From assembly GCA_002747035.1 (NCBI GenBank), contig PDRZ01000015.1, positions 1-64,000 on the forward strand: a stretch of 64,000 bases of DNA. Reading direction: 5' to 3'. The stretch is from Rhodobacterales bacterium. Lineage in GTDB: Bacteria; Pseudomonadota; Alphaproteobacteria; Rhodobacterales; Rhodobacteraceae. A program made the position numbers and the translations under genes. A model generated the notes under the pieces. It saw only the letters and a program-made list of their open reading frames with translations. It did no database searches and had not been told where the DNA came from. Below, piece by piece: positions 53,068-62,543 of the stretch; the stretch's first letter is position 1; every line of letters starts with the position of its first letter.

Positions 53068-53469
53068 ATGCAACGACGTGACGTTCTGGCGCTTGGTGCC
53101 GCCGCTCTTATCCTGCCCCGTGCCGCTTTGGCCAAAGGGGTCGAATACACCCCGGGGTTGGTGAAAAAACATCTGGACGCGGGCGACACCGTGTTCCTTG
53201 ATTTCAAGACCAGCTGGTGCAGCACCTGCCGAGCACAGGAGCGTGTGATCAATGCGCTTAGGGCGGAAAACCCGGCTTATGGCAAAAACATTGTGTTCAT
53301 TGATGTGGATTGGGATGTTTTTGGCGCGTCCGAGCTGTCCAAAAGTCTGAATATTCCGCGCCGCTCAACCTTGGTGGTGTTGAAAGGGGACAAGGAACTG
53401 GGCCGTATCGTCGCGCAAACCAGCCAATCGTCGATCAGGGCGCTGATGGATGTGGCTCTGAACGCCTGA
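53068..53469 (+). CDS. Exported thioredoxin-like protein (WCSTC)
   Basis: A 133-residue thioredoxin-fold protein. The N-terminus MQRRDVLALGAAALILPRAA has a twin-arginine-like start and a cleavable signal ending near ALA, so export to the periplasm is expected. The active site is SWCSTCRAQ with C51 and C54, and the family strand NIVFIDVDWDVFGAS and the cis-proline region IPRRSTLVVL follow. Placed directly after ccdA, it probably takes electrons from CcdA to reduce periplasmic disulfides. A GAAGGAG ribosome-binding site precedes the ATG. Confidence 0.9.
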   Translation: MQRRDVLALGAAALILPRAALAKGVEYTPGLVKKHLDAGDTVFLDFKTSWCSTCRAQERVINALRAENPAYGKNIVFIDVDWDVFGASELSKSLNIPRRSTLVVLKGDKELGRIVAQTSQSSIRALMDVALNA

Positions 53470-53514
53470 GGGTGGGCTGTGCCCGGCGCGCGGTTTGTGC
53501 GGGATCAGAGCAAC

Positions 53515-54456
53515 TCAGAGCAACACCAGCAACAGGATGTTGAGCGTGACGAACGCCCCCACGGTGGTGCCCAGTTGCGCGAGAGAGGCCATGCCCTCGT
53601 GTCCGGCACTTTGGGCAAACAAGGGGTAGATCCCGAAAATCGGCATTGCAGTGGAAAGAACCACCGCCACCCACAGTTCCGGCGCAAGGCCAAACCCGGC
53701 CGCAGCCAGCACCATGGCCACCCCCGCCGTCGCGGCGGGGTGCAGCACCAGCTTGCCCAGCATGATGTCGCCCGCCACGGCCCGGTTGCCTTTCAACGGT
53801 ACGCCCACCAGCGCCCCGCCGATGACAAAAAGCGACAGCGCGCTGGCCGAGGCGGCCAACATGCCCATCCACCGCCCCACCGGGGCGGGAATGGCAAGGC
53901 CGGACAACGACACCAGCAACCCGGCGGCCAGAGCCAGCACCATGGGGCGTTTGACCACATCCCATAAAACCCCGCGCAGCTTGGTGCCCAGCCCGATCTG
54001 AACATCGCTGCGCCCCAGTTCGATCAGCACCATCGAGATCGGGATCAGGACGAAGTTTTCGACCAGCATGTTCAACGCCAGAACCTGTCCCGCCAGATCG
54101 GGATAAAGCAGCAACAGCATGGGATAGCCGACAAAGCCGGAATTGGGACAGGTGGTGCCCATGACCGCCACGGCGCGGCGGGTTGCCGTCACCCGGCGCA
54201 GGGTGAACCACGCATAGGCCACGGCGATGGTCACCAGCCCGCCAATCAGGAACACGGTCATATAGGCCGGGTCGAACACCTTGCTCACATCCCGCGTTGC
54301 CACGGCGTTGAACAACAGGGCGGGCAGGGCAATGTTCAGTACATATTGCCCAAATACGCGCATGTCGGCGGGTTTGAACACGCCCCGCGCCACGATGACA
54401 TAGCCAAGCGCGATAGAGGCGAAAATCGGGAAGGTGATCGACAGGACGTTCAACAC
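53515..54456 (-). CDS. AEC-family (auxin efflux carrier-like) transporter
   Basis: A 313-residue membrane protein with ten predicted segments, beginning MLNVLSITFPIFASIALGYV and including GFVGYPMLLLLYPDLAGQVL and ALNMLVENFVLIPISMVLIE, the AEC fold. Members transport organic acids such as malate or malonate. It is convergent with the ccdA-thioredoxin pair and upstream of nothing else. Substrate is not decided by sequence; organic anions are likely. Confidence 0.88.
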   Translation of the reverse strand: MLNVLSITFPIFASIALGYVIVARGVFKPADMRVFGQYVLNIALPALLFNAVATRDVSKVFDPAYMTVFLIGGLVTIAVAYAWFTLRRVTATRRAVAVMGTTCPNSGFVGYPMLLLLYPDLAGQVLALNMLVENFVLIPISMVLIELGRSDVQIGLGTKLRGVLWDVVKRPMVLALAAGLLVSLSGLAIPAPVGRWMGMLAASASALSLFVIGGALVGVPLKGNRAVAGDIMLGKLVLHPAATAGVAMVLAAAGFGLAPELWVAVVLSTAMPIFGIYPLFAQSAGHEGMASLAQLGTTVGAFVTLNILLLVLL

Positions 54457-54547
54457 TGGTTTGCGCTCCGCTCGTTGGCCAGGTTCGCAAGGTCATGGGC
54501 GTTGCCCCGTGCCATATGCGTCACCGCAATCTGGCGCAGGGCGCCCC

Positions 54548-55654
54548 TTATCCGATCCGGCCCTGGTTTTCCCCAACCTGTCCACGATGCAGCAACAGGT
54601 GGTCCAAGATGACACAGGCCACCATCGCCTCACCCACCGGCACCGCGCGAATGCCGACACAGGGGTCGTGGCGGCCCTTGGTGATCACCTCGATCGGGGT
54701 GCCGTCGCGTCGGATCGACTGGCGCGGGGTCAGGATCGAACTGGTGGGTTTCACGGCAAAGCGCACCACCACGTCCTGACCCGTGGAAATCCCGCCAAGG
54801 ATGCCGCCCGCATGGTTGGATGAAAACACCGGCTGTCCGTCATCGCCAGGATAGATTTCGTCGGCATTGTCCGTGCCCGAAAGCCCGGCTGCCGCCATGC
54901 CTTCGCCGATCTCGACGCCCTTGACGGCGTTGATCGACATACAGGCGGCGGCAAGGTCGGTGTCCAGCTTGCCATAAACCGGCGCACCCAACCCGGCGGG
55001 CACACCACGGGCCACGATTTCAATTGCCCCACCAACCGAATTTTTCGCCTTGCGAATGCCGGTCAGATAATCCTCCCACGCCTGTGCCACATCGGCACCC
55101 TGCGGAATCCAGAACGGGTTTTCGTCGATCCGGTCCCAATCGAACGCCTCGCGATCGATCTGCATCTCGCCCATCCGGGTCATGTAGCCCTTGATTTCCA
55201 GCCCGGGCACCAGCGCCCTGATCGCCTCGCGCGCGACACCGCCCGCAGCCACCCGCGCGGCCGTTTCCCGTGCCGAAGACCGCCCGCCGCCGCGATAATC
55301 CCGCACCCCGTATTTCAGGTGATAGGTAATGTCCGCATGGCCGGGGCGAAAGGTTTCGGCGATGTCGCCATAATCCTTGGAACGCTGATCGGTGTTTTCG
55401 ATCATCAACTGGATCGGCGTGCCGGTGGTCACACCCTCGAACACACCCGACAGGATGCGCACCTGATCGGCTTCCTGTCTTTGGGTCGTGTTCTTGTTCT
55501 GCCCGGGGCGGCGTTTGTCGAGCCAGTGTTGCAGCATCTCCGGCTCCAGCGGCACACCGGGCGGGCAGCCATCCACCGTGGCCCCCAACGCAGGCCCGTG
55601 GCTTTCACCCCAGGTGGTGACGCGAAACAGATGTCCGAAAGAATTCATGCTCAT
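54548..55654 (-). CDS. aroC: Chorismate synthase
   Basis: A 368-residue FMN-dependent chorismate synthase, the last step of the shikimate pathway (5-enolpyruvylshikimate-3-phosphate to chorismate). Signatures are [18 protein letters not shown] near the N-terminus, [20 protein letters not shown] and [20 protein letters not shown] in the core, and [20 protein letters not shown] in the C-terminal half. Length is normal. The start at 55654 ([10 protein letters not shown]) or the ATG two codons later (MNSFGHLF) are both reasonable. Confidence 0.96.
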   Translation of the reverse strand: MSMNSFGHLFRVTTWGESHGPALGATVDGCPPGVPLEPEMLQHWLDKRRPGQNKNTTQRQEADQVRILSGVFEGVTTGTPIQLMIENTDQRSKDYGDIAETFRPGHADITYHLKYGVRDYRGGGRSSARETAARVAAGGVAREAIRALVPGLEIKGYMTRMGEMQIDREAFDWDRIDENPFWIPQGADVAQAWEDYLTGIRKAKNSVGGAIEIVARGVPAGLGAPVYGKLDTDLAAACMSINAVKGVEIGEGMAAAGLSGTDNADEIYPGDDGQPVFSSNHAGGILGGISTGQDVVVRFAVKPTSSILTPRQSIRRDGTPIEVITKGRHDPCVGIRAVPVGEAMVACVILDHLLLHRGQVGENQGRIG

Positions 55655-55850
55655 GGCGCGGGCTCCTTTGGATCACCTGTTAGTGCCCGCGCCGGTTTTC
55701 TTCAACCCCGGCGGGTTGTCTTGATCCGTCTGAAGGGATTTGAAAAACAAGGGGGGACAACGCTCGCGCACTCGCGCAAAGGAAAAGCCACCCACACCGC
55801 AGAAGTGGCATCGCTTATCGCCAAACGACACAATTCTGATTGTGCCTTTT
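55655..55850. other. Intergenic stretch between aroC and repeat copy C; no gene seen
   Basis: Part of a 376-bp divergent gap between aroC and the thiamine riboswitch. It includes a possible hairpin GCCAC/GTGGC near 55789-55808 and CACAAT/ATTGTG at 55829-55845 followed by CCTTTT. Both read as weak structures upstream of aroC; one may belong to an aroC leader. No convincing frame or promoter was identified. Confidence 0.35.
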
Positions 55851-55923
55851 GGCTATAAGTCTCTGATTTTACGCTGATGCTTTGTGGCTTTTGGGATCAA
55901 ACCCACTCCCGTCAGCTATAGCC
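55851..55923 (-). repeat. Dispersed 72-bp intergenic repeat, copy C (inverted)
   Basis: Read on the minus strand, it starts GGCTATAGCTGACGGGAG and ends GACTTATAGCC, giving inverted ends (GGCTATA...TATAGCC). The core agrees with copies A and B: TTTGATCCCAAAA, AAAGCATCAGCGTAAAATCA. This copy lies in the divergent gap between aroC and the thiBPQ riboswitch, about 110 bases before the riboswitch. Confidence 0.75.
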
Positions 55924-56031
55924 TGCCAGCCGTGAACAGGCTGGCAAAGTCCTGTGCCATGACGGGGGGTGGATCCCATAGTTCCAAATCCCGCTTGTGC
56001 CGCCTGCTGCTTTGTGGTCTCACCATAGTCA

Positions 56032-56118
56032 CCTCGGGGTGCGCTGGCATGGGGCCAGGGCTGAGATGCATATCGCGAACCCGTTGAACCTGAACCGGTT
56101 AAGACCGGCGGAGGGAAG
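56032..56118 (+). promoter_or_regulatory. TPP (thiamine pyrophosphate) riboswitch
   Basis: The THI-box order is complete: CCTCGGGGTGC, then GGGCTGAGATGCA, ACCCGTTGAACCTGA, ACCGGTTAAGACCGG and CGGAGGGAAGG. Pairing of CCTC with GAGG closes P1. It ends about 50 bases before thiB, whose GGAGGA ribosome-binding site follows. TPP binding is expected to lower expression of thiBPQ. Confidence 0.97.
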
Positions 56119-56167
56119 GTTTTGGACATCCCAAACTTGCTCCGCCCGTCGCATATTGGAGGATGAC

Positions 56168-57154
56168 ATGAAACATCTTGCGTTTGCTGCGGGACTTCTG
56201 ACCATGGGCGCTGTTGCGGCCTCGGCGGAGACCCCTGTTCTGACTGTTTACACCTATGACAGCTTCATTTCCGACTGGGGCCCGGGCCCGGCGGTGGAAA
56301 AGGCGTTCGAGGCGACCTGTGGATGTGATCTGCAATTCGTTGGTGCGGGCGACGGGGCCGCGCTTTTGTCGCGTCTCAAGCTGGAAGGCGCGCGGAGCGA
56401 GGCGGATATCGTGTTGGGGCTGGACACCAACCTGACCGCCGAAGCCGAGGCAACCGGGCTGTTCGCGCCCCATGGCAAGACGGTGGAAACCAACGTACCG
56501 GGCGGCTGGTCGGATGCGACCTTTCTGCCCTATGACTGGGGCTTCTTTGCCTTTGTCTATGACAAGACCAAGCTGTCGGAGGTGCCGGCAGACTTTGATG
56601 CGCTGGCCGCTTCGGACCTTAAAATCGTGATCCAGGACCCGCGCTCTTCGACGCCTGGGCTTGGGTTGTTGCTTTGGATCAAGGAACAATATGGCGACAA
56701 GGCCGCCGATATGTGGGCGGCCCTGGCCGACAATATCGTGACCGTCACGCCGGGCTGGTCCGAAGCCTATGGGCTTTTCCTTGAGGGCGAGGCCGACATG
56801 GTCCTGTCCTACACCACATCGCCCAGCTATCACGTGATTGCCGAAAGCGATGATACCAAGGCGGCGGCGATGTTCCCGTCCCACTACATGCAGATCGAAG
56901 TGGCGGGTAAAGTGGCCGGAACCGATCAGGACGCATTGGCCGATCAGTTTCTTGAGTTCATGATGTCGGAAGGGTTCCAATCGGTCATCCCGACAACCAA
57001 CTGGATGTTCCCGGCGGTGACCCCGGCGGCAGGGCTTCCCGAAGGGTTTGCCACACCGTTGGCCGCGGACAAGGCGCGCATCGTTGCGCCCGACTCCGTG
57101 AAGGCGCTGCGCGATCAGGCGCTTGAGGAATGGCAGAGCGCCCTTTCGAAATAA
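56168..57154 (+). CDS. thiB: Thiamine ABC transporter substrate-binding protein
   Basis: A 328-residue periplasmic protein binding thiamine, thiamine phosphate or TPP. The signal peptide is MKHLAFAAGLLTMGAVAASA with cleavage before ETPVLTVYTYDSF, followed by the ThiB pattern VEKAFEATCGCDLQFVGAGD and PYDWGFFAFVYDKTKL. The ATG at 56168 follows GGAGGA by 4-9 bases, so a longer frame reading back into the riboswitch is rejected. It is first in the thiBPQ operon under the TPP riboswitch; thiP overlaps its end by 25 bases. Confidence 0.95.
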   Translation: MKHLAFAAGLLTMGAVAASAETPVLTVYTYDSFISDWGPGPAVEKAFEATCGCDLQFVGAGDGAALLSRLKLEGARSEADIVLGLDTNLTAEAEATGLFAPHGKTVETNVPGGWSDATFLPYDWGFFAFVYDKTKLSEVPADFDALAASDLKIVIQDPRSSTPGLGLLLWIKEQYGDKAADMWAALADNIVTVTPGWSEAYGLFLEGEADMVLSYTTSPSYHVIAESDDTKAAAMFPSHYMQIEVAGKVAGTDQDALADQFLEFMMSEGFQSVIPTTNWMFPAVTPAAGLPEGFATPLAADKARIVAPDSVKALRDQALEEWQSALSK

Positions 57155-58680
57155 GAAGGGGCTTCGGTCTCGGACAGCTCGCGGCGCTTGTCGTCGCGGG
57201 TTTTGTGCTTGTGCCGCTGGCCGCTGTGCTGATCTATGCCGGAGGGGCCAGCGGATTGCGCGCCGCCGATTGGGCGGCCTTGCGGTTTACCCTGTGGCAG
57301 GCGGTGTTGTCGGCTGTGATCAGCGTGGCCCTGGCCGTGCCGGTGGCGCGGGCACTGGCGCGGCGGCGGTTTGTGGGCCGAGGGCTGTTGATCACCCTTC
57401 TGGGCGCGCCGTTCATATTGCCGGTCATCGTTGCGGTTCTGGGTCTGCTCGCCGTGTTCGGGCGGGCCGGGGTGTTGAATGTGGCGCTGGGCTGGCTGGG
57501 TCTGCCTCCGGTGCAGGTCTATGGGCTGCATGGTGTCGTGTTGGCCCATGTGTTTTTCAACCTGCCACTGGCCACGCGGATGCTGCTCCAGGGGTGGCAG
57601 GCGATCCCGGCCGAGCGGTTTCGCCTTGCTGCCACTCTGGGCATGGGCGCGCGTGATGTGACACGGGTGTTGGAACGTCCGATGTTGCGACAGGTCGCGC
57701 CCGGGGCGGCCATGGTGATCTTTGCGATCTGTCTGACAAGCTTTGCGGTGGCGCTGACCCTTGGGGGCGGGCCCCGGGCGACCACGGTGGAGCTGGCGAT
57801 CTATCAGGCGTTTCATTTCGAATTCGATCTGGGCCGGGTGGCGGTGATGGCCAGCCTGCAGATGGCGTTGGCCTGTGTTGCGGCGCTGGTTGCCTTGTGG
57901 GTTGCGGTGCCCACGGGGCTTGGTGCCGGGCTGGACCGGGTACCTCTGCGGTGGGATGCGGCGGGGGTCGGGTTGCGGGTGCTGGACGCGGGGGTGCTCG
58001 GGCTTGTGGCCCTGTTTCTGGTGACGCCGCTGGCGATGGTCGTTCTGCGAGGGGCCGTGGCTCTGCCGGGGCTGGACGCGCCGGTATGGCGTGCGGCGGG
58101 CGTGTCGCTTGGGATCGCGATTGCGAGCGCGTTTCTATGTGTGGCTCTGGCGCTGGCCATGGCACAGACCCGGCGCGGCTGGGTGGAAATGGCGGGGTAT
58201 CTGGGTATCGCCGCGTCGCCGCTTGTGATCGGGGCCGGGCTGTTCCTGATCCTGAACCCGGTGTTGCGCCCTTCGGATTTGGCGGTTCCGGTGACGATTT
58301 CGGTCAATGCGCTTGCGGCGTTGCCCTTCTGCCTGCGAATCCTTTCGCCGGAATTGCGTGCGGTCGAAAGGGATTTCGGCCAGCTTGCGGATCAACTGGG
58401 GATGGCGGGGCGCGCCCGGTTGCGTTTGTTGATCCTGCCCCGGTTGCGCCGCACGCTGGGGTTCTGTCTTGGCCTCTCCGCGGCACTATCCATGGGGGAT
58501 CTCGGGGTGATTGCCCTGTTTGCCGACCCGGATTTTGCTACCCTGCCGCTACAGATCCTGCGGCTTATGGGGGCCTACCGTATGGAGGATGCGGCGGGGG
58601 CGGGGCTGTTGTTGCTATTGCTCAGCCTTGCGCTGTTCTGGAGCTTTGACAGGGGAGGACGCGGTGATGCTGAGCGTTGA
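57130..58680 (+). CDS. thiP: Thiamine/thiamine pyrophosphate ABC transporter permease
   Basis: A 516-residue permease with about 12 membrane segments, formed of two fused transporter domains, as usual for ThiP. Each half has the EAA loop: AERFRLAATLGMGARDVTRV in the first and AVERDFGQLADQLGMAGRAR in the second, both of which contact the ATPase. The start ATG overlaps the thiB end by 25 bases and its stop overlaps thiQ by 14 bases. It imports thiamine compounds from the periplasm through the inner membrane. Confidence 0.94.
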   Translation: MAERPFEIRRGFGLGQLAALVVAGFVLVPLAAVLIYAGGASGLRAADWAALRFTLWQAVLSAVISVALAVPVARALARRRFVGRGLLITLLGAPFILPVIVAVLGLLAVFGRAGVLNVALGWLGLPPVQVYGLHGVVLAHVFFNLPLATRMLLQGWQAIPAERFRLAATLGMGARDVTRVLERPMLRQVAPGAAMVIFAICLTSFAVALTLGGGPRATTVELAIYQAFHFEFDLGRVAVMASLQMALACVAALVALWVAVPTGLGAGLDRVPLRWDAAGVGLRVLDAGVLGLVALFLVTPLAMVVLRGAVALPGLDAPVWRAAGVSLGIAIASAFLCVALALAMAQTRRGWVEMAGYLGIAASPLVIGAGLFLILNPVLRPSDLAVPVTISVNALAALPFCLRILSPELRAVERDFGQLADQLGMAGRARLRLLILPRLRRTLGFCLGLSAALSMGDLGVIALFADPDFATLPLQILRLMGAYRMEDAAGAGLLLLLLSLALFWSFDRGGRGDAER

Positions 58681-59371
58681 AAATCTGGTCCTGCGACAGG
58701 GGACATTTTCGCTGGAGGCGAGCTTTGATGTTCCGGCAGGGGCGCGGGTGGCTGTCGTTGGGGCCTCGGGGGCCGGGAAATCGACGCTGCTGAACGCGGT
58801 TGCGGGGTTTCTGATGCCGGTTTCGGGCCGGGTGATGTGGAAGGGCAAGGACCTGACCCAACAGCCCCCCGGCGCGCGGCCCATCGCCATGCTGTTTCAG
58901 GACAACAACCTGTTTCCCCACCTGAGTGTTGCGCAGAATGTCGGGCTTGGTCTGCACCCGGGTTTGCGGCTTTCAGGGGCAGAGCAGGACAAAGTCGCCA
59001 GCGCGCTGGCCCGTGTCGGGCTGGCGGGGTTCGAGGCGCGCAAGCCGGCCGAGCTCTCTGGTGGGCAACAAAGCCGTGTTGCGCTGGCCCGCGTGCTGGT
59101 TCAGCGCCGTCCGCTGGTTTTGCTGGATGAACCCTTTTCGGCGTTGGGACCGGCGCTCAAGGACGAGATGCTGGACTTGGTGCGCGACGTGGCGGATGAG
59201 ATCGGCGCGACGGTGTTGATGATCAGCCACGACCCGGAAGATGCGCGGCGGTTTGCCGACCTGGCGATGTTTGTCGGGGACGGGGTCGCCCATCCCCCGC
59301 GCGCGGTTGAGGCGCTGTTTTCTGACCCACCTGACGCACTCCGCACCTATCTGGGTTCGCCCAACGGTTGA
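58667..59371 (+). CDS. thiQ: Thiamine ABC transporter ATP-binding protein
   Basis: A 234-residue ABC ATPase with Walker A VGASGAGKS (31-39), the Q-loop segment MLFQDNNLFPHLSVAQNVGL, the signature LSGGQQSRVALARVL and Walker B VLLDEPFSALGP, then the H-loop MISHDPEDARR. It is short for an importer ATPase, which fits ThiQ. The ATG at 58667 follows GGGGAGG and overlaps the thiP end by 14 bases. It powers ThiBP; no further gene is in the operon. Confidence 0.94.
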   Translation: MLSVENLVLRQGTFSLEASFDVPAGARVAVVGASGAGKSTLLNAVAGFLMPVSGRVMWKGKDLTQQPPGARPIAMLFQDNNLFPHLSVAQNVGLGLHPGLRLSGAEQDKVASALARVGLAGFEARKPAELSGGQQSRVALARVLVQRRPLVLLDEPFSALGPALKDEMLDLVRDVADEIGATVLMISHDPEDARRFADLAMFVGDGVAHPPRAVEALFSDPPDALRTYLGSPNG

Positions 59372-59392
59372 GCCGGGCAGACGCATTTTAAT

Positions 59393-59439
59393 GCGTTTCC
59401 ACATCACGCTGCTTCAACGCAATGCGGAAACGCTTTAGC
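59393..59439. repeat. Dispersed hairpin repeat, GCGTTTCCACAT type, copy 2
   Basis: Arms GCGTTTCCACAT (59393-59404) and ATGCGGAAACGC (59422-59433) pair except for one G-T position, followed by TTTAG. It matches the element at 2704-2750 over about 46 bases, including CGCTG and CAACG in the loop. It starts 21 bases after thiQ and may serve as its transcription end. Confidence 0.65.
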
Positions 59440-59458
59440 TAAAATTCGTAACTACTGC

Positions 59459-59497
59459 ACAAAAGAAAACCCCCGCCCTGTTGGTCGGGGCGGGGGT
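59459..59497 (-). terminator. Terminator of the petABC operon
   Basis: On the minus strand the perfect 9-bp stem CCCCCGCCC/GGGCGGGGG (arms at 59488-59496 and 59470-59478) is followed by TTTTCTTTT. It lies about 25 bases after the cytochrome c1 stop at 59522 and is convergent with the thiQ side. Confidence 0.93.
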
Positions 59498-59521
59498 CAG
59501 ATTTGTCCGGTCAGAGAAAGC

Positions 59522-60304
59522 TCAGTGCTTTTTCTTGTGCGGTGCCCAAAGCCTCTTGTTGGTCAGGTACAACAGCACCGACAACACGGTCAGCATCAGA
59601 ACACCGATAAAGCCCGATTGCTTGCGCGCCATCATCTTGGGTTCCGCAGCCCACATCAGGAATGCAGCTACATCTTCGGCCTCGTGATGCAGGTTGTTGC
59701 TGTGACCATCCGCGAAATCCACATCCTCGCCCGACAGCGGCGGTGCCATGGCGATCCAGCCCCCCGGGAAGGCCGTGTTTTCATAGAAGGTCGTGCCCGC
59801 CTCTTCCTTTTCCTTTCCAGTATAGCCGGACAGGATCGAAACGATGTATTCCGGGCCGCCCATACCTTTGAACAGCTGGTTCAGGCCGGTGCCCATGGGG
59901 CCGTGGAACCCGGCACGGGCCTTGGCCATCAGGCTCAGGTCCGGCGCGTTCGGGTCGCCGCCTTCGGGAAAGTGGTCGGTGGGTTTGCGCGGACGGTCAT
60001 CTTCCAGCTCTTCGTCATAGATGTCGAACTGGGCCGCATAGGCGCGCACTTCGTTGTCCCCGTAATGCGGGCCACCTTCGTCACCCAGGGTCCGCAGCGG
60101 CACGTATTTCAGACCGTGGCAAGCTGAACAGACTTCGGTATAAACCTGAAGCCCGCGCTGAAGCTGGCTTTGATCAAAAGCGCCAAACGGGCCTTCGAAC
60201 GAAAACGATACGTCATGGGTGTGACCTTCGCCACCTCCGGCCATCGCCCCCCCTGTCGACACGGACAGGGCAGCGATTGCAGCGATGCTAAGTTTCTTAA
60301 GCAT
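59522..60304 (-). CDS. petC: Cytochrome c1 of the bc1 complex
   Basis: A 260-residue haem protein of the ubiquinol-cytochrome c oxidoreductase. A signal peptide of about 20-23 residues ([20 protein letters not shown]) is followed by the haem site CSACH (59-63), [20 protein letters not shown], and a C-terminal membrane anchor [16 protein letters not shown] before a KKKH end. The methionine axial ligand lies in the WIAMAPPL region. It passes electrons from the Rieske protein to soluble cytochrome c. Last gene of the petABC operon. Confidence 0.97.
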   Translation of the reverse strand: MLKKLSIAAIAALSVSTGGAMAGGGEGHTHDVSFSFEGPFGAFDQSQLQRGLQVYTEVCSACHGLKYVPLRTLGDEGGPHYGDNEVRAYAAQFDIYDEELEDDRPRKPTDHFPEGGDPNAPDLSLMAKARAGFHGPMGTGLNQLFKGMGGPEYIVSILSGYTGKEKEEAGTTFYENTAFPGGWIAMAPPLSGEDVDFADGHSNNLHHEAEDVAAFLMWAAEPKMMARKQSGFIGVLMLTVLSVLLYLTNKRLWAPHKKKH

Positions 60305-60317
60305 TGATCCTGTCTCC

Positions 60318-61631
60318 TTACTCAGCAGGTTTGCCGTAATGGGCTTCGAAATCTTCTTCGATCGTTGCCGGGGCCTGGGTCGGTTTCTCGGTCACACCCA
60401 GGATCGGCAGGATCACCAGGAAGTAGGCGAACCAATAGGTCGAACCGATCAGCGAGTAGGTCGCATAGGGTTCTTCCGCAGGCATGGCACCCAGCCACAT
60501 CAGGAATACGAAATCCAGAACAAGAAGATAGAACCACCACTTGAACGCCGGGCGGAAACGGCCCGAACGCACGCGGCTGGTGTCCAGCCACGGCACCAGC
60601 GCCATGACCAGAATCGCGCCGAACATCGCCAGAACGCCAAAGAACTTCGCGTCGATGATGCCGCCGGTGATCCAGCTTGCGAATTGCACGATCCACACTT
60701 CCGAGGTGAAGGCGCGCAGGATCGCATAGAAGGGCAGGAAGAACCATTCCGGTACGATATGCGCCGGGGTCACCAGCGGGTTGGCTTCGATATAGTTGTC
60801 AGGGTGCCCCAGATAGTTGGGCATGAAGCCGACAACCGACATGAAGATCGCCAGGATGACAGCCAGCGCAAACAGGTCCTTGATCACGAAATAGGGCCAG
60901 AAGGGCAGGGTGTCTTTCTTGACGTTTTCCTTGCTGTCGGTGCGCACATCAACACCGGTGGGGTTGTTGTTGCCCGTGGTGTGGAACGCCCAGATATGCA
61001 CGATCACCAGCGCCGCGATGATCAGCGGCAACAGGTAGTGCAGCGAGAAGAAGCGGTTCAGCGTGGCGTTGTCCACCGCGGGCCCACCCAGAAGAAAGGT
61101 CTGAAGCGGTTCGCCAATGAACGGGATCGCACCGAACAGGCCGGTGATCACGGTCGCGCCCCAGAAGGACATCTGACCCCAGGGCAGAACATAGCCCATG
61201 AAGCCTGCGGCCATCATCAGAAGGAAGATGATCATGCCGACAATCCACGTGATTTCACGGGGTGCCTTGTAGGAGCCATAGTAAAGACCGCGGAAAATGT
61301 GGATATAAACGGCAAAAAAGAACAGCGCCGCGCCGTTCATGTGCATATAGCGGATCATATGCCCGCCATTCACGTCCCGCATGATGTGTTCGATCGACGC
61401 AAACGCCAGATCGACATGGGGGGTATAGTGCATCGCCAGAATGATGCCGGTGACAATCATGTGCACCAGACAATAGGCAAGAACGATGCCCCAGATCCAC
61501 CACCAGTTCAGGTTCTTGGGGGTGGGGATCATGAGTGTGTCATAAACCAGGCCAACAACGTTCAGACGTTTGTGCAGCCACTTTTCGATACCCGTCTTGG
61601 GCTCGTATTCGTCGTGGGGAATTCCGGACAT
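60318..61631 (-). CDS. petB: Cytochrome b of the bc1 complex
   Basis: A 437-residue integral membrane subunit with eight predicted segments and the two b haems. Haem-ligand histidines lie in [20 protein letters not shown] and [20 protein letters not shown], and the quinol-oxidation PEWF motif is in [19 protein letters not shown]. It starts 12 bases after petA stops and is followed by petC 13 bases on, so the three are one operon. It runs the Q cycle that drives proton translocation. Confidence 0.97.
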   Translation of the reverse strand: MSGIPHDEYEPKTGIEKWLHKRLNVVGLVYDTLMIPTPKNLNWWWIWGIVLAYCLVHMIVTGIILAMHYTPHVDLAFASIEHIMRDVNGGHMIRYMHMNGAALFFFAVYIHIFRGLYYGSYKAPREITWIVGMIIFLLMMAAGFMGYVLPWGQMSFWGATVITGLFGAIPFIGEPLQTFLLGGPAVDNATLNRFFSLHYLLPLIIAALVIVHIWAFHTTGNNNPTGVDVRTDSKENVKKDTLPFWPYFVIKDLFALAVILAIFMSVVGFMPNYLGHPDNYIEANPLVTPAHIVPEWFFLPFYAILRAFTSEVWIVQFASWITGGIIDAKFFGVLAMFGAILVMALVPWLDTSRVRSGRFRPAFKWWFYLLVLDFVFLMWLGAMPAEEPYATYSLIGSTYWFAYFLVILPILGVTEKPTQAPATIEEDFEAHYGKPAE

Positions 61632-61643
61632 GCGCGCGTCTCC

Positions 61644-62204
61644 TTAGCCTAGAACCAGTTCGTCGCCTTCGAACTTGGCGATTGGAACCCAGAGGTTTTC
61701 GGGGGCGGGACCTTTGCGGATGCGGCCCGATGTATCATAGTGCGACCCGTGACAGGGGCAGAACCAGCCGCCAAAGTCACCGGCACCGTCCCCGATGGGA
61801 ACACAGCCAAGGTGGGTACATACACCGATCATGACCAGCCATTCACCGGCCTCGTCCATCGCGCGGTTTTCGTCCATCGCGTCAAGCGCCATATCGTTGC
61901 GGTTCTGGGACATCTTGTCGATGGTCAGTTCGTCCAGCGTAACGGCACGCGCTGCTTCGATTTCTTCGGCGGTGCGGCGGCGGATGAACACCGGTTTACC
62001 CAGCCATTTAACGGTTAGCTGCGTGCCAACCTCGATACCGGAAATATCTACACGGATCGAGCTGAGGGCCTTTACATCGGCCGAGGGGTTCATTTGATTG
62101 ACCAAAGGCCATGCTGCTGCACCTGCGGTTACGGCACCGGCACCTGCGGTGGCGTAGTAGAGGAAATCTCTCCGGGTGCCTTCGTGATCTTCTGCGTGGG
62201 ACAC
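61644..62204 (-). CDS. petA: Rieske iron-sulfur protein of the bc1 complex
   Basis: A 186-residue ubiquinol-cytochrome c reductase iron-sulfur subunit. An N-terminal twin-arginine-type signal anchor ([20 protein letters not shown]) holds it to the membrane; the [2Fe-2S] boxes are CTHLGC (129-134) and CPCHGS (149-154), giving two Cys and two His ligands plus the disulfide cysteines. First gene of the petABC operon. Electrons go from quinol to cytochrome c1. Confidence 0.97.
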   Translation of the reverse strand: MSHAEDHEGTRRDFLYYATAGAGAVTAGAAAWPLVNQMNPSADVKALSSIRVDISGIEVGTQLTVKWLGKPVFIRRRTAEEIEAARAVTLDELTIDKMSQNRNDMALDAMDENRAMDEAGEWLVMIGVCTHLGCVPIGDGAGDFGGWFCPCHGSHYDTSGRIRKGPAPENLWVPIAKFEGDELVLG

Positions 62205-62543
62205 GAGGTTCTCTCCGTAGTTTTGGCCGAATTCGACCTATGCACGACGAGGCCGCAGAATCCCGCAGCCTCTCCGGGCCGTTTCTTAGCGGCGGTTTTG
62301 ATGTGCGTCCAGCGTGTTATGGCCTCAAACGCGTGTATGGGGCGCATGTGTCGCGCTTGTCTGCGCCGGAAAACCGGGTGGCAGCGGGGCCGGGACGCCG
62401 GGTTTTTTGGGAATCGGCGGGGGCTGGTTGCCAAAAGACTCGACAAGCCGGGGTGTGGTGCGGTCCACTGGGTCAAGCCGACAATTTGAACGGGACCCGC
62501 CGGAAGGCCGGGGCACCCGGTGGGTCGTGTCAGGGAGGGTGAG
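62205..62543. promoter_or_regulatory. 339-bp divergent gap between petA and the GMC oxidoreductase gene
   Basis: Two divergent genes start here, so at least two promoters must lie within. I could not assign -35/-10 boxes. The part next to petA (62210-62260) is less GC-rich and is the better candidate for the pet promoter. A minus-strand frame of 115 codons (62476-62129) has Arg/Pro-rich composition and overlaps the petA start, so it is not called. A GGGAGGGTGAG ribosome-binding site precedes the GMC ATG. Confidence 0.4.

Noticed and set aside
55997-56167. N-terminal extension of thiB from an upstream in-frame ATG
   Set aside because: It would translate through the TPP riboswitch and hide a clear signal peptide that starts at 56168.
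62129-62476. 115-codon minus-strand frame over the petA start
   Set aside because: Arg/Pro-rich, overlaps petA in another frame and has no ribosome-binding site.
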